Below, piece by piece: positions 7,961 through 15,942 of a stretch of 56,272 nt of DNA. Position 1 is the stretch's first letter, and each line of letters begins with the position of its first letter. Position numbers and translations under genes: made by a program. Source of the DNA: a virus; the IMG/VR virus record IMGVR_UViG_3300031576_000051, positions 1-56,272 of that record; one strand, given 5' to 3'. The notes under the pieces are model-generated. The model saw only the letters and a list, made by a program, of their open reading frames with translations. It was not told the DNA's origin and ran no database searches.

Positions 7961-8292
7961 GAGGGAGCGGACTCTACCCGCGGCAGGTCGAAGCGTTGGC
8001 GCTCGTCTATTCGCACGCTCATCCGATCGTGTCGGTGACGAAGGCGAGGCAAATATTCAAGCAGCAGTCGAGAGAGGGAAACGATGGCCGTATCCGAGTT
8101 CTCGGGTCGAAGGCTCTCGGCGAGAACGTGATCTGTGAAGCCTGGAGATTCGTCAACGAAGAACTGGGCTACAAGGGGAGGAAGGACGGCTACGAGATCG
8201 TGGTGTGGCAAGGTTGTCCGGACGTCGCCCCATTCAGTGAGTTGGTTCGTGAGATGCTGGAAAAACTCGAGGTCAAAAGGAGGAGGTCATGA
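7957..8292 (+). CDS. Protein of unknown function
   Basis: A 111-residue protein at an ATGA overlap. It is slightly richer in A+T than its neighbours (for example AAATATTCAAGCAG). The phrase YPRQVEALALVYSHAHPIVSVTKARQIFKQQ could form a helix-turn-helix, but the match is not strong. Function unknown. Confidence 0.55.
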   Translation: MRGSGLYPRQVEALALVYSHAHPIVSVTKARQIFKQQSREGNDGRIRVLGSKALGENVICEAWRFVNEELGYKGRKDGYEIVVWQGCPDVAPFSELVREMLEKLEVKRRRS

Positions 8293-8666
8293 AGATCCCC
8301 AAGGCCATCGGAGCGTGCGCCGACCTTCTGTGGAAGCTGCGTCAGGACCGCCTGGCGATTCAGAAGAAGGTCGAGGCCATGGAGAAGGATGAGGTCGCTC
8401 TGCGTGAGCACATCATCCGCACCCTGCCGAAGTCCGAGGCGTCGGGAGTCTCGGGCCGGCTGGCGAACGTCCGCATCGTCTCCGACGAGGTGCCGACCGT
8501 GAAGAACTGGGAGGCCTTCTACGCGTACGTGCGCAAGACGGGCTCCTTCGACCTGCTGCAGCGGAGGCTCGCCAAGGAGGCGGTGAACGAAAGGCTCGAG
8601 GACCGGGTGAAGCTGCCCGGCGTCGAGGTGATCAAGATCCCGAAGGTGTCGTTAACGAAGGCGTGA
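8289..8666 (+). CDS. Conserved phage protein, unknown function
   Basis: A 125-residue protein that I recognise as a family common in lytic phages, usually located near DNA replication genes. Its N-terminus IGACADLLWKLRQDRLA, the phrase AFYAYVRKTGSFDLLQRRL and the C-terminal PGVEVIKIPKVSL are the conserved features. The start overlaps the previous stop (ATGA). It is followed by the 8696 gene, with which relatives commonly pair. The function of the family has not been established as far as I know. Confidence 0.7.
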   Translation: MKIPKAIGACADLLWKLRQDRLAIQKKVEAMEKDEVALREHIIRTLPKSEASGVSGRLANVRIVSDEVPTVKNWEAFYAYVRKTGSFDLLQRRLAKEAVNERLEDRVKLPGVEVIKIPKVSLTKA

Positions 8667-8695
8667 CGCGGTTCAACCCAAGAAGGAGAAGGCAC

Positions 8696-9502
8696 ATGGC
8701 AAAGAAGGAAGCTGGCAGCAGCATGGTGAAGTGGGACGAGGAGCTTGCGCGCGACGCACAGGTTGCGGCGGGCATGGCCGCGAGCCTCGGAGGCAGTAAG
8801 TTCATCTCGATCCGCGGAGGCATCCTCGCCGTGGACGGAGCGCCCATCCCGGGCAACCGCTTCGCGGGGGTCATCGTCGGATGGACGCTCGAGAACGCCT
8901 ACTACGAAGGGGAGTTCGATCCCGACGAGCCGAAGCCTCCGACGTGCTACGCGTTCGGTCGCGACGTGACGTCGATGGCCCCCCACGAGGAAGTCGTCAA
9001 GGCGGGGGACGCGGTGAGCGAGGAGTGCCGCGGCTGCCCGAACAACGCGTGGGGCTCGGCCGACAAGGGAAGAGGGAAGGCCTGCAAGAACATCGCCCGC
9101 CTCGCCATCATCCAGGCGGGTCAGTACATGGGAGAGAGCGGCAACAAGCTGAAGCTCATCACCGACTCGAGCTACTACGAGAAGGCCGAGGTGCGGATGC
9201 TGAAGCTCCCCGTGACGAGCGTCAGCGGGTTCACCGGCTACATCAAGCAGGTGCAGGCGGCGTACGGGGAGAAGACGAACCTCGCGCAGTTCGCGACGAA
9301 GGTGGCCTGCGTGCCCGACCCGAAGTCGCAGTACAAGATCACGCTCGAGGCGATCCAGCAGCTGCCCAAGGACGTGATGCCGGCGGTCTTCGCGAAGTGG
9401 AAGGAGACGCAGCCGACGATGGCGCAGGCGTACCCCGCGGCGGAGGAGGCCCCGAAGGGGAAGAAGGGCAAGAACGGCAAGCCCTCGAAGCCGAGGTACT
9501 GA
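8696..9502 (+). CDS. Conserved phage replication-region protein with zinc cluster
   Basis: A 268-residue protein, ATG at 8696 after AGAAGGAGA. I recognise the family by FAGVIVGWTLENAYYEGEFD, a Cys set (TCYAFG; SEECRGCPNNAWGSADKGRG; ACKN) and LPVTSVSGFTGYIKQV. The four cysteines probably hold one zinc. Members sit beside polymerase and helicase genes. A single-strand-binding role would fit the neighbourhood and the acidic/lysine linker plus tail, but I cannot show it. The C-terminus (GKKGKNGKPSKPRY) is basic, unlike the acidic tail of classical SSBs. Confidence 0.65.
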   Translation: MAKKEAGSSMVKWDEELARDAQVAAGMAASLGGSKFISIRGGILAVDGAPIPGNRFAGVIVGWTLENAYYEGEFDPDEPKPPTCYAFGRDVTSMAPHEEVVKAGDAVSEECRGCPNNAWGSADKGRGKACKNIARLAIIQAGQYMGESGNKLKLITDSSYYEKAEVRMLKLPVTSVSGFTGYIKQVQAAYGEKTNLAQFATKVACVPDPKSQYKITLEAIQQLPKDVMPAVFAKWKETQPTMAQAYPAAEEAPKGKKGKNGKPSKPRY

Positions 9503-9771
9503 GCGCCGAGATCTCGGAGGAGCGTGCAGGAGTGCTCCGACGACGGTGGGGTAGCCGGCCGGCGATCGGCTCTCTGAAGCGAGGCCCGGGATACGTCATC
9601 GGCTGAAGGACGCGGCCCTAGCGGCAACGGACTTCGAGGAGACGGACGAGAGCTGACCTTGACTCGTGGCTCGCACAAGGTCGAAGGACGCCATCGAGGC
9701 CAAGGCGTGAATCTCCTCGAGCGCGGTGCAGCCTCCTAGGTGTAGCCGAAAGAGGCATAGCGCCGCGTCTG
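9503..9771. other. Non-coding stretch with palindrome after the 8696 gene
   Basis: No gene with a credible start and natural-looking sequence is seen. Just after the upstream stop is a 12-bp perfect palindrome, CCGAGATCTCGG (9506-9517), overlapping a second dyad in which TCGGAG (9514-9519) pairs with CTCCGA (9535-9540). There is no T-run, so this is not a standard terminator. The stretch leads into the tRNA-like sequence at 9772. Confidence 0.4.
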
Positions 9772-9838
9772 TCAAGGGTGGCTGAGAGGGAGAGGCCACG
9801 AGGCATCGTGAACGCGGGTTCGATTCCCGCCCCTTGGC
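9772..9838 (+). tRNA. Shortened tRNA-like sequence
   Basis: A 7-bp acceptor stem is formed by TCAAGGG (9772-9778) and CCCTTGG (9831-9837), with a terminal T-G wobble. The T-arm is perfect: GCGGG, loop TTCGATT, CCCGC (9814-9830). A D-like arm is possible (GGCT 9780-9783 with GGCC 9794-9797). Only about 16 bases remain for the anticodon arm and variable loop; they fold as ACGA (9798-9801) and TCGT (9806-9809) around a 4-base loop. That is about six bases short of a normal tRNA, and no 7-base anticodon loop exists. CCA is not encoded. It may be a decayed tRNA or a tRNA mimic. Confidence 0.45.
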
Positions 9839-9856
9839 TTGAAAGGAAGGACGAAG

Positions 9857-10114
9857 ATGGCGAAGACGAAGAGGCATGGAGCTGGAAACAACGAGCTGCG
9901 GGCGGACGTGGATCCGCTCGCGAACTGGTACGCGTTGAACGATGAGGTGATGCGGCTCGACGAGAAGGGCGCGGCCGCGTTGCTGGACAGGGAGCGAGAG
10001 GGCCAGGCGAGGACGAGGTTCATGAAGAGAATCCACGGGCGCATCAACCGGCTGAGGGCCGAGCGCGAGCGAGCTGAGATCGAGAGCCTCGCCGCGGAAG
10101 GGAGGATGGCGTAA
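9857..10114 (+). CDS. Small basic protein, unknown
   Basis: An 85-residue protein; I chose the ATG at 9857 because GGAAGG precedes it by seven bases. It starts MAKTKRHGAGNNELRAD and the C-terminal half is a charged helix (IHGRINRLRAERERAEIE). Its start lies 18 bases after the tRNA-like sequence. It overlaps the next gene by one base (TAATG). No family is recognised. Confidence 0.58.
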   Translation: MAKTKRHGAGNNELRADVDPLANWYALNDEVMRLDEKGAAALLDREREGQARTRFMKRIHGRINRLRAERERAEIESLAAEGRMA

Positions 10115-10797
10115 TGATCGTCAACACGCTGGAGCGCGAGGGCGTCCTGACCTGCGACGTCGAGCAATGCTCCTTCTGCGGGCTGAACCACGAGGAGGAC
10201 GTTCTCAAGAGGGACGAGAAGGGCTATTACTTCATGTGCACGACCCGCACGAGCTTCGGGGCTCCGGACGGGCATCGGGTTGACGTCGAGGTGAGGGAGG
10301 ACCGAACGCTAAATCAGCTCGAGGAGCATCGGCTGCGGCTGCAGGCCCTGATGAAGGAGGCGGTGGCTCCGCTGCTCGAGCGGCTCGACCTGTCGGAGAG
10401 GAACGCGGCCGAGTACCAGGCGCAGGCCGACGAGCTTGCGCGCCGACTGCGGGAGAAGAGGGACAAGGAGGACGACGCCCGCCTCGCCGATGCCCGACGG
10501 CGCTTCCGCGTCTCCCTCGCCGCAGAGCTGTCCTGCAAGACGTACACCTCCGCCAAGGCGGCGCTCGGAGCGGCCGACGACCTGCTCGAGGAGGCGGGCT
10601 GCGAGGGCGTGGTCACCGAGGAGAGCTACGAGCTTGAGAGGAAGAACGCGGCGAAGCTCGGCTCGGACCTGATGACCCTTCACGCGGCCGTCGGCGCCCT
10701 GATGGATCCGGAAGGCAAGCTCTCCCCTCCCGAGGGGCCCGAGCGCGCGACGCTCGAGGCGGTCTACATGCGTCTGCGAAGGGAGCGTGGCTGGTGA
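10114..10797 (+). CDS. Zinc-ribbon and coiled-coil protein, unknown
   Basis: A 227-residue protein. The N-terminal 45 residues have CDVEQCSFCG and, later, FMC, consistent with a zinc ribbon. From about residue 65 to 125 the sequence is strongly helical and charged, like a coiled coil. It overlaps the following small gene by four bases (GTGA). It lies just before the polymerase gene, but no link to replication can be shown. Confidence 0.62.
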   Translation: MIVNTLEREGVLTCDVEQCSFCGLNHEEDVLKRDEKGYYFMCTTRTSFGAPDGHRVDVEVREDRTLNQLEEHRLRLQALMKEAVAPLLERLDLSERNAAEYQAQADELARRLREKRDKEDDARLADARRRFRVSLAAELSCKTYTSAKAALGAADDLLEEAGCEGVVTEESYELERKNAAKLGSDLMTLHAAVGALMDPEGKLSPPEGPERATLEAVYMRLRRERGW

Positions 10798-10988
10798 AGA
10801 TCATCGGACGACGGACGGTGCTCATCATGAAAGAGGTGGAGTTCGAGTTCGAGTCCCTCGCCGAGCCGCCGGTGAAGTGCTGCAGGTGCTTCCCCTCGTG
10901 CGTGAACGAGCGAGGCATCTGCGGCTGCTGCCTCTTCGACCACGCGAACGGGACTCGGTCGAACCCCGAGCCCGAGGAGGTGGTGTGA
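10794..10988 (+). CDS. Small Cys-rich protein
   Basis: A 64-residue protein from the GTG overlapping the previous stop; an alternative ATG at 10830 would give 52 residues. It contains CCRCFPSC and GICGCC, seven cysteines within about 20 residues, suggesting a compact metal-bound domain. It overlaps the polymerase start by one base (TGATG). Function unknown. Confidence 0.55.
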   Translation: MKIIGRRTVLIMKEVEFEFESLAEPPVKCCRCFPSCVNERGICGCCLFDHANGTRSNPEPEEVV

Positions 10989-13099
10989 TGGTCGCCGCGA
11001 CGACGATCGTCAGCGTTCGCAGGCGAGCGGCACAGATGGCCGAGAAGGTCCTGAAGCTCGCGAGGAAGAAGCCCTCTCCGGTCTGCATCGACTTCGAGAG
11101 CGACGGCGTGGAGCCGAGGCCTCGCTACCCTCCGAAGCCCGTGGGCGTCTCCGTCAAGTATCCGGGCAAGCCCGCCAGGTACTACGGGTTCGGTCACGTC
11201 GATTGCGTTCACTGCGGCCAGAAGGCGGCGAACGACTGCACGGAAGCCGAGGCGAAGGCGGCGCTCAAGAAGGCCTACGCGCACCCCGACGGCATCCTCT
11301 GTCAGAACGGAAAGTTCGACGTGGACGTGGCCGAGGTCCACTGGGGTCTGCCGGCGCCCGACTGGACCGACGTTCACGACACGATGTTCCTCATCTTCCT
11401 CGATGACCCAAACCAGACGACCTTCAGCTTGAAGCCCGCGGCCGAGCGAATCTTGAAGATGAAGCCGGAGGAGAAGGACGCCGTGGGCGAATGGCTCGTC
11501 AAGCACCAGCCGGTGAAGGGCGTCAAGATCTCCCTCGCCCAACGCTCGCCGACCTACTTCATGAAGTACCTTCGGTTCGCTCCTGCCCCGCTCGTCGGTC
11601 GCTACGCCAACGGAGACGTCGTGCGCACCGAGCGGATCTTCGACAAGCTGTGGCCGAAGATGAAGCGGAGGGGGATGCTCGCGGCTTACGAGCGCGAGCG
11701 GCGGTTGATGCCGTGCCTCCTGACGATGGAGCGGCAGGGAGTCCCCATCTGGCGCGACCGCCTGCGAAAGGACTGCGCGCTCCTCTCCAGATGGTTCACG
11801 AAGGTGGACGCGTGGGTGCGCTCGAGGCTCGGGTGCTCGGAGGAGGTCAACCTCAACTCGGGCGACCAGCTGTTCGAGGCGATGCTCAAGGCGAAGGTCG
11901 TCGACCGCAAGCTCGCGCTCAGGACGCCCACGGGCAAGTACCAGACGAACAAGGAGGCGCTGCTTCACGCCGTATCGGACAAGGCCTTGCTCGCGGTCCT
12001 GAAGTACCGAGCGCAGCTCAAGACGTGCCTAGGGACGTTCATGCACCCGTGGCTCGAGACGGCCGACGCCTCCGCGCAGGCGGGACTGTGCTCGAAGGAG
12101 ATACTGCGGGAGGGCAAGAGCCTCATCTTCACCAGCTGGAATCAGGTGAAGGGGGACGCTCGAGGAGGGAACGTCGGCGCCAGGACGGGCCGGCTCTCGA
12201 GCACGCCGAACTTCCAGAACATCCCGAAGGTCTTCGATCAGATCTTCGATCATCAGCTGACCGCGAAGGAGCGGCTGCGGAGGAGGGAGGAGGGCAAGCC
12301 TCCGCTTCCCAAGCTCCCCGCGGCGCTGCGCGGGCTCCCCGCCCTCCCGCAGGTTCGGTGCTACGTGGCTCCGTTCCCCGGCGAGGTCCTCATCGACCGC
12401 GACTTTGCCGCGCAGGAACCTCGCATCATGGCGCACTTCGACGGCGGGCGTATTCTCGAGATGTACAAAGCTGACCCGTGGATGGATTTTCATTCCACGG
12501 TGCAGAAGCTCCTCGCGGACGCGGGACTGCACTATGAGCGGAAGAAGGTCAAGGGCACGTCGCTCGGCATCATGTATGGTCAGGGCGTGGGGTTGCTCGC
12601 CGAGCGACTGGACCTTGAGGTGGAGGAGGCGCGGAAGTTGAAGAACGCCATCTTGGGGATCCTCGTCGGCCTTCGTGAGATGTACCAGGAGGCGAAGAAG
12701 CGAGCCGCGGAGAATCGACCCGTGACCACCTGGGGCGGCCGAGAATATTACTGCGAACCGCCCCGCATCGTGGACGGACGGTTTCGTCAGTTCGATTACA
12801 AACTTGTTAACGTGCTCATCCAGGGGTCGGCGGCGGATGCCACCAAGGAGGCCATCGTGCGCTACGTCGCGACGAAACCGAAGGGGCATCGTCTGTTACT
12901 CAACGTGCACGACCAGCTGACCGCCAGCGTGCCGAGGACCCAAGTGCGAAGCGGAATGGAAACGATGCGCAAGGCAATGGAGGAACTGGAGTTCGATGTT
13001 CCGCTGCTGACGGAAGGTTCGGTCAGCGACGAAAGTTGGGCTGACCTCATGCCGTACGACAAAAAAGGACGGATCTGTGTCGACGAACCGGCGACTTAA
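10988..13099 (+). CDS. polA: Family A DNA polymerase with 3'-5' exonuclease
   Basis: A 703-residue replicative polymerase; ATG at 10988 overlaps the previous stop. Exonuclease motifs are present: CIDFESDG (Asp35, Glu37), NGKFDVD, and YANGDVVRTE. The palm and fingers follow: RTGRLSSTPNFQNIP, motif A with Asp472 (DRDFAAQEP), motif B K522GTSLGIMYG, and motif C VHD with Asp642. At the position of E. coli Pol I Phe762 there is Leu526, a variant described for many environmental viral polymerases. There is no N-terminal 5'-3' exonuclease. Codon use becomes less G/C-biased from about 12,440 onward, next to the HNH gene. Confidence 0.95.
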   Translation: MVAATTIVSVRRRAAQMAEKVLKLARKKPSPVCIDFESDGVEPRPRYPPKPVGVSVKYPGKPARYYGFGHVDCVHCGQKAANDCTEAEAKAALKKAYAHPDGILCQNGKFDVDVAEVHWGLPAPDWTDVHDTMFLIFLDDPNQTTFSLKPAAERILKMKPEEKDAVGEWLVKHQPVKGVKISLAQRSPTYFMKYLRFAPAPLVGRYANGDVVRTERIFDKLWPKMKRRGMLAAYERERRLMPCLLTMERQGVPIWRDRLRKDCALLSRWFTKVDAWVRSRLGCSEEVNLNSGDQLFEAMLKAKVVDRKLALRTPTGKYQTNKEALLHAVSDKALLAVLKYRAQLKTCLGTFMHPWLETADASAQAGLCSKEILREGKSLIFTSWNQVKGDARGGNVGARTGRLSSTPNFQNIPKVFDQIFDHQLTAKERLRRREEGKPPLPKLPAALRGLPALPQVRCYVAPFPGEVLIDRDFAAQEPRIMAHFDGGRILEMYKADPWMDFHSTVQKLLADAGLHYERKKVKGTSLGIMYGQGVGLLAERLDLEVEEARKLKNAILGILVGLREMYQEAKKRAAENRPVTTWGGREYYCEPPRIVDGRFRQFDYKLVNVLIQGSAADATKEAIVRYVATKPKGHRLLLNVHDQLTASVPRTQVRSGMETMRKAMEELEFDVPLLTEGSVSDESWADLMPYDKKGRICVDEPAT

Positions 13100-13523
13100 G
13101 CGCAAGAGCTGTGCGGTGTGCGGCGAGGAGTTCATGCCGACGGGCTCCTGCGCGAAATATTGCTCTGAGGCTTGCAAAGAAGCGGTGTGGACCAAAGAGC
13201 GGCTCGCGCAGAAGTCCTACGACTGGCAAGTCAAGAATGGTGTCATCCAAAAGCCTGGCGCCGGAACGGGCCACAACCAGCGACATGGAATAGATAACCC
13301 GGCGTTCAAGCCGAACGCGCCACATCGCTACCGAGATCACGTCAAGGAGGCCTGCGAGCGCTGCGGGTCGACGCAGTTTCTCGTGGGTCACCACAAGAAC
13401 CGCAAGGGCGTTCGCTCGAAGCGGCCGGACAACCGTAGAAGTAACATCGAGACGCTTTGCAAGAGCTGTCATCAAAAGGAGCACGAGGTTCATAAGAACT
13501 TCGTGCAAGGGAGAGCTGCGTGA
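13077..13523 (+). CDS. HNH endonuclease, homing-type
   Basis: A 148-residue protein starting at GTG 13077, inside the polymerase 3' end (23-base overlap). Zinc pairs CAVC and CSEAC lie at the N-terminus; CERC, GHHKNRKG, NIETLC and KSCHQKEH form the C-terminal HNH domain. Its codon use is clearly less G/C-biased than that of surrounding genes. Free-standing HNH genes next to polymerase genes are typical homing endonucleases that cut the equivalent site in rival phages. Target unknown. Confidence 0.85.
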   Translation: MSTNRRLKRKSCAVCGEEFMPTGSCAKYCSEACKEAVWTKERLAQKSYDWQVKNGVIQKPGAGTGHNQRHGIDNPAFKPNAPHRYRDHVKEACERCGSTQFLVGHHKNRKGVRSKRPDNRRSNIETLCKSCHQKEHEVHKNFVQGRAA

Positions 13524-14449
13524 AAAAGACAACGGCGGCGAAGAGGCTGGCGGCCGAGATGCGAGCGAAGAGGGGCGGCGGCAAGGAGTACGCCTTCGCC
13601 TCGTGGTCGTTCACCCGCTACAACGACTACAGGCTCTGTCCGCTGAAGGCTCGGCTGAAGCATCTCGGCATCGAGGGCGTCAACGACGGGAAGAAGATAG
13701 AGGAGCCAGGCAGCGACGCGATGGCCCGAGGCTCGGCCATAGGCGTGCTCGCTCAGATCTACATCACGGGCAAGCTCCTCGATCTCGGCGACAAGGAGGA
13801 GCGCAAGAAGTTCGACGAGCTGATCGGCTACTACCATTCGGACGAGAGGTTCGCCAAGAAGGTGATGAAGGGGATCGCCGGAGGCCTCCTCCCCGACGAG
13901 CTTGAGAGGTTCAAGAAGACCTTCGCCGAGATGCGAGCCCTGCACAGGAAGGCACCGCAACGAATGGTGGTCGAGAAGACGTGGGCGATGCGCAAGGACT
14001 GGTCGCCGACGGTCTTCGACGACTGGAACGGATGCGCGGTGCGGGTGAAGATCGACTGCGGCAACATGACCGCTCCGACGAGGATGATCATCCGCGACTG
14101 GAAGACCGGCAAGTATCGCGCGGAGAAGCTCGAGGAGTACGTGGAGCAGCTCGAGCTGTACGCGCTCACCGCGTTCCAGCTGAACGATCAGCTCGAGGGC
14201 GTCGAGGCGTTCCTGTTCTTCCTCGACCACGGCATCGTCTACCCCGAGCCCGACGGAGAGGACGCGAAGCGGCTCACCTTCGTTCGCACCGACGTGCCGC
14301 GACTGAAGAAGCTCTGGGACAAACGCACTCGCGCGATGCTGCTCGACAGGGCGTTCGCCGCCAGGCCGAACCGCCTCTGTCAGTGGTGTCATTACAGGAA
14401 GGCCAACGCGGCCGCGATGCCGGGAGGCAAGGCGTTGTGCAAGTATTGA
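13520..14449 (+). CDS. PD-(D/E)XK nuclease, Cas4/RecB type
   Basis: A 309-residue protein starting at GTG 13520 (GTGA overlap with HNH). It has an N-terminal SWSFTRYNDYRLCPLKAR, then RGSAIG, the catalytic RVKIDCGN...MIIRDWKTGKY (Asp and D-x-K) and QLELYAL, as in the RecB/Cas4 superfamily. One N-terminal Cys plus C-terminal CQWC and a last Cys six residues from the end match the four-cysteine iron-sulphur pattern of Cas4. It probably processes DNA ends during replication or recombination. The cluster is inferred, not shown. Confidence 0.82.
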   Translation: MKKTTAAKRLAAEMRAKRGGGKEYAFASWSFTRYNDYRLCPLKARLKHLGIEGVNDGKKIEEPGSDAMARGSAIGVLAQIYITGKLLDLGDKEERKKFDELIGYYHSDERFAKKVMKGIAGGLLPDELERFKKTFAEMRALHRKAPQRMVVEKTWAMRKDWSPTVFDDWNGCAVRVKIDCGNMTAPTRMIIRDWKTGKYRAEKLEEYVEQLELYALTAFQLNDQLEGVEAFLFFLDHGIVYPEPDGEDAKRLTFVRTDVPRLKKLWDKRTRAMLLDRAFAARPNRLCQWCHYRKANAAAMPGGKALCKY

Positions 14450-14718
14450 GCGATGAGACGCTGGAGCGACTGGGCCTAGGCCTGGCCTTCCTCCTCCTGT
14501 GGTTTCTCGTCGGCGTCGGGCTCGTCCTCTTCCGCAGGTGGTCGAGGCGTCGGTGGGAGGACCGCGTGTTGCGCGGGCCTAGGCCTCCCTGCCCTCACCG
14601 CTTCATCCGCGTTCGCTGGCGGGTCGAGGGGGAGCGGTTCGTCGACCCGAAGCCGGAGTGCGCCGACTGCGGCGCCGAGGTCCCCAACGTCGTCGTCAAG
14701 GAGGAGAGGAAGCCATGA
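14446..14718 (+). CDS. Single-pass membrane protein with zinc-ribbon-like tail
   Basis: A 90-residue protein from a TTG at 14446 overlapping the nuclease stop (TTGA); no ATG or GTG fits better. Residues about 9-31 (LGLAFLLLWFLVGVGLVLF) form a membrane helix followed by RRWSRRRW, so the C-terminus should be cytoplasmic. The soluble part has CPHRF and ECADCGAE, which could bind zinc. Function unknown. Confidence 0.6.
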   Translation: MSDETLERLGLGLAFLLLWFLVGVGLVLFRRWSRRRWEDRVLRGPRPPCPHRFIRVRWRVEGERFVDPKPECADCGAEVPNVVVKEERKP

Positions 14719-14954
14719 ACAAGCCGCAGAGGAGGTTCGTCGTTACGGTCGAGGTGAGCGGCGACGAATGGGAGGACGTCAAGATGCAGCTTCGCGATCT
14801 GCTGCCGCACCTGGAGGACCATGGCCCTCGATGCGACTCGGTGGGAGGCGGAGTCTCGTCGGGCCATTGGGTTCGCGTCGTGGAGAACCCCGAGATGACC
14901 AACGAGCGCTACCACGAGGCGCTCGACAGATACCTAGGCCTGGAGAAGACATGA
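14715..14954 (+). CDS. Small alpha/beta protein, unknown
   Basis: A 79-residue protein at an ATGA overlap. It reads as a beta strand (RRFVVTVEVSG), a helix (DEWEDVKMQLRDLLPHLE) and another strand (GHWVRVVENP), a small ferredoxin-like layout. It overlaps the MT-A70 gene by four bases. No family is recognised. Confidence 0.58.
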   Translation: MNKPQRRFVVTVEVSGDEWEDVKMQLRDLLPHLEDHGPRCDSVGGGVSSGHWVRVVENPEMTNERYHEALDRYLGLEKT

Positions 14955-15565
14955 GGCGCTACCGCACGGGCTGCTTCGACCCGCCGTGGCCGGAGCACGG
15001 AGGAGGCAAGGTCAAGCGTGGCGCAGATCGTCACTATCCGTTGATGAAGGTGCGGGAGATCCGTGAGCTTCGGATCCGCGGGCGCTACCTGATGGACTCG
15101 TTCGAGGACGATTCGCACATGTACCTCTGGGCGACGAACAACTTTCTCGAGGCCGCGTTCGACGTCCTGAAGGCGTGGGAGTTCCGCTACGTGACCTGCG
15201 TCACCTGGGGCAAGGTTGAGCTGCGGGACGTTCCGCAGGATCTCCTCCTGGCCTCCGGCGTCGGCGTGAACGACCTCGTGCGGATCCAGACGGGCCTAGG
15301 CCAATACTTCAGGGGCGCGACGGAGCACCTTCTGTTCGGCGTGCGCGGGCGACTCCCCTACCGCACGAACCCGATCACGGGCAAAAGGGCGCAGGGCCGA
15401 ACGCTCGTGCTCTGCCCGCGCGTGAAGGAGGAGGCGAAGGACAAGCACTCGAGGAAGCCGCAGGTCTTCTATGACGCCGTGCGGCTGGTGAGCCCCGGGC
15501 CGTACCTCGAAGGCTTCGCCAGGCGCCCGCGCAAGGGCTGGGCTGTTTGGGGCAACGAGGTGTAG
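14951..15565 (+). CDS. MT-A70 family DNA N6-adenine methyltransferase
   Basis: A 204-residue protein, ATG at 14951. The catalytic DPPW motif is at residues 10-13 (CFDPPWPEHGGG). MYLWATNNFLEAAFDVLKAWEFRYVTCVTWGK and EHLLFGVRGR are the other hallmarks of the MT-A70 class, whose members methylate adenine N6 using S-adenosylmethionine. Phage members are usually solitary and thought to protect DNA from host restriction. It lies within an overlapped operon, without a matching nuclease. Confidence 0.85.
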   Translation: MRRYRTGCFDPPWPEHGGGKVKRGADRHYPLMKVREIRELRIRGRYLMDSFEDDSHMYLWATNNFLEAAFDVLKAWEFRYVTCVTWGKVELRDVPQDLLLASGVGVNDLVRIQTGLGQYFRGATEHLLFGVRGRLPYRTNPITGKRAQGRTLVLCPRVKEEAKDKHSRKPQVFYDAVRLVSPGPYLEGFARRPRKGWAVWGNEV

Positions 15566-15594
15566 AGAGGTTCGCTTCACCCAAAGGAGGGACG

Positions 15595-15939
15595 ATGCAC
15601 GCGTTCGAGGCGAAGGGAGGCACGGTGTTCCATCACAACTCTGACCTCAGCGGTGAGGTCATCGTGGCCAACAAGCTTGGGGAGGAGGTCCGAGTCGGCT
15701 ACGAGGACCTACGCGAGTTCGTGAAGAGGAAGGATGCTGAACGGCCGAGGGAGGCGTACAAGGCACCGTCTCCCTCACCGCAGTTTCAGGAGAGGCTCAG
15801 GCAGCTGCCCGCGACGAAGGCGATGGTCTGCGTGGCCATCGAGGCGCTGAGGCTCAAGCTGGACGATGACGGCAAGCTGACGCCGTGGGGGAGGCAGATG
15901 TTCGACGTGGCATTGAACTCGGTGAAGGGAGCGAGGTAG
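15595..15939 (+). CDS. Protein of unknown function
   Basis: A 114-residue protein; ATG at 15595 follows AAAGGAGG by five bases, an almost ideal ribosome-binding site. The N-terminal half looks like a small beta domain (GGTVFHHNSDLSGEVIVANK), the C-terminal half is helical. No family is recognised. Confidence 0.6.
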   Translation: MHAFEAKGGTVFHHNSDLSGEVIVANKLGEEVRVGYEDLREFVKRKDAERPREAYKAPSPSPQFQERLRQLPATKAMVCVAIEALRLKLDDDGKLTPWGRQMFDVALNSVKGAR

Positions 15940-15942
15940 AAC

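Noticed and set aside
9814-9838. attP core for integration into a host tRNA gene
   Set aside because: A T-arm plus acceptor would suit it, but no integrase or excisionase gene is found in the window.
10613-11968. Long leftward open frame antisense to the polymerase
   Set aside because: It covers polymerase exonuclease and palm codons, has unnatural composition, and no ribosome-binding site.
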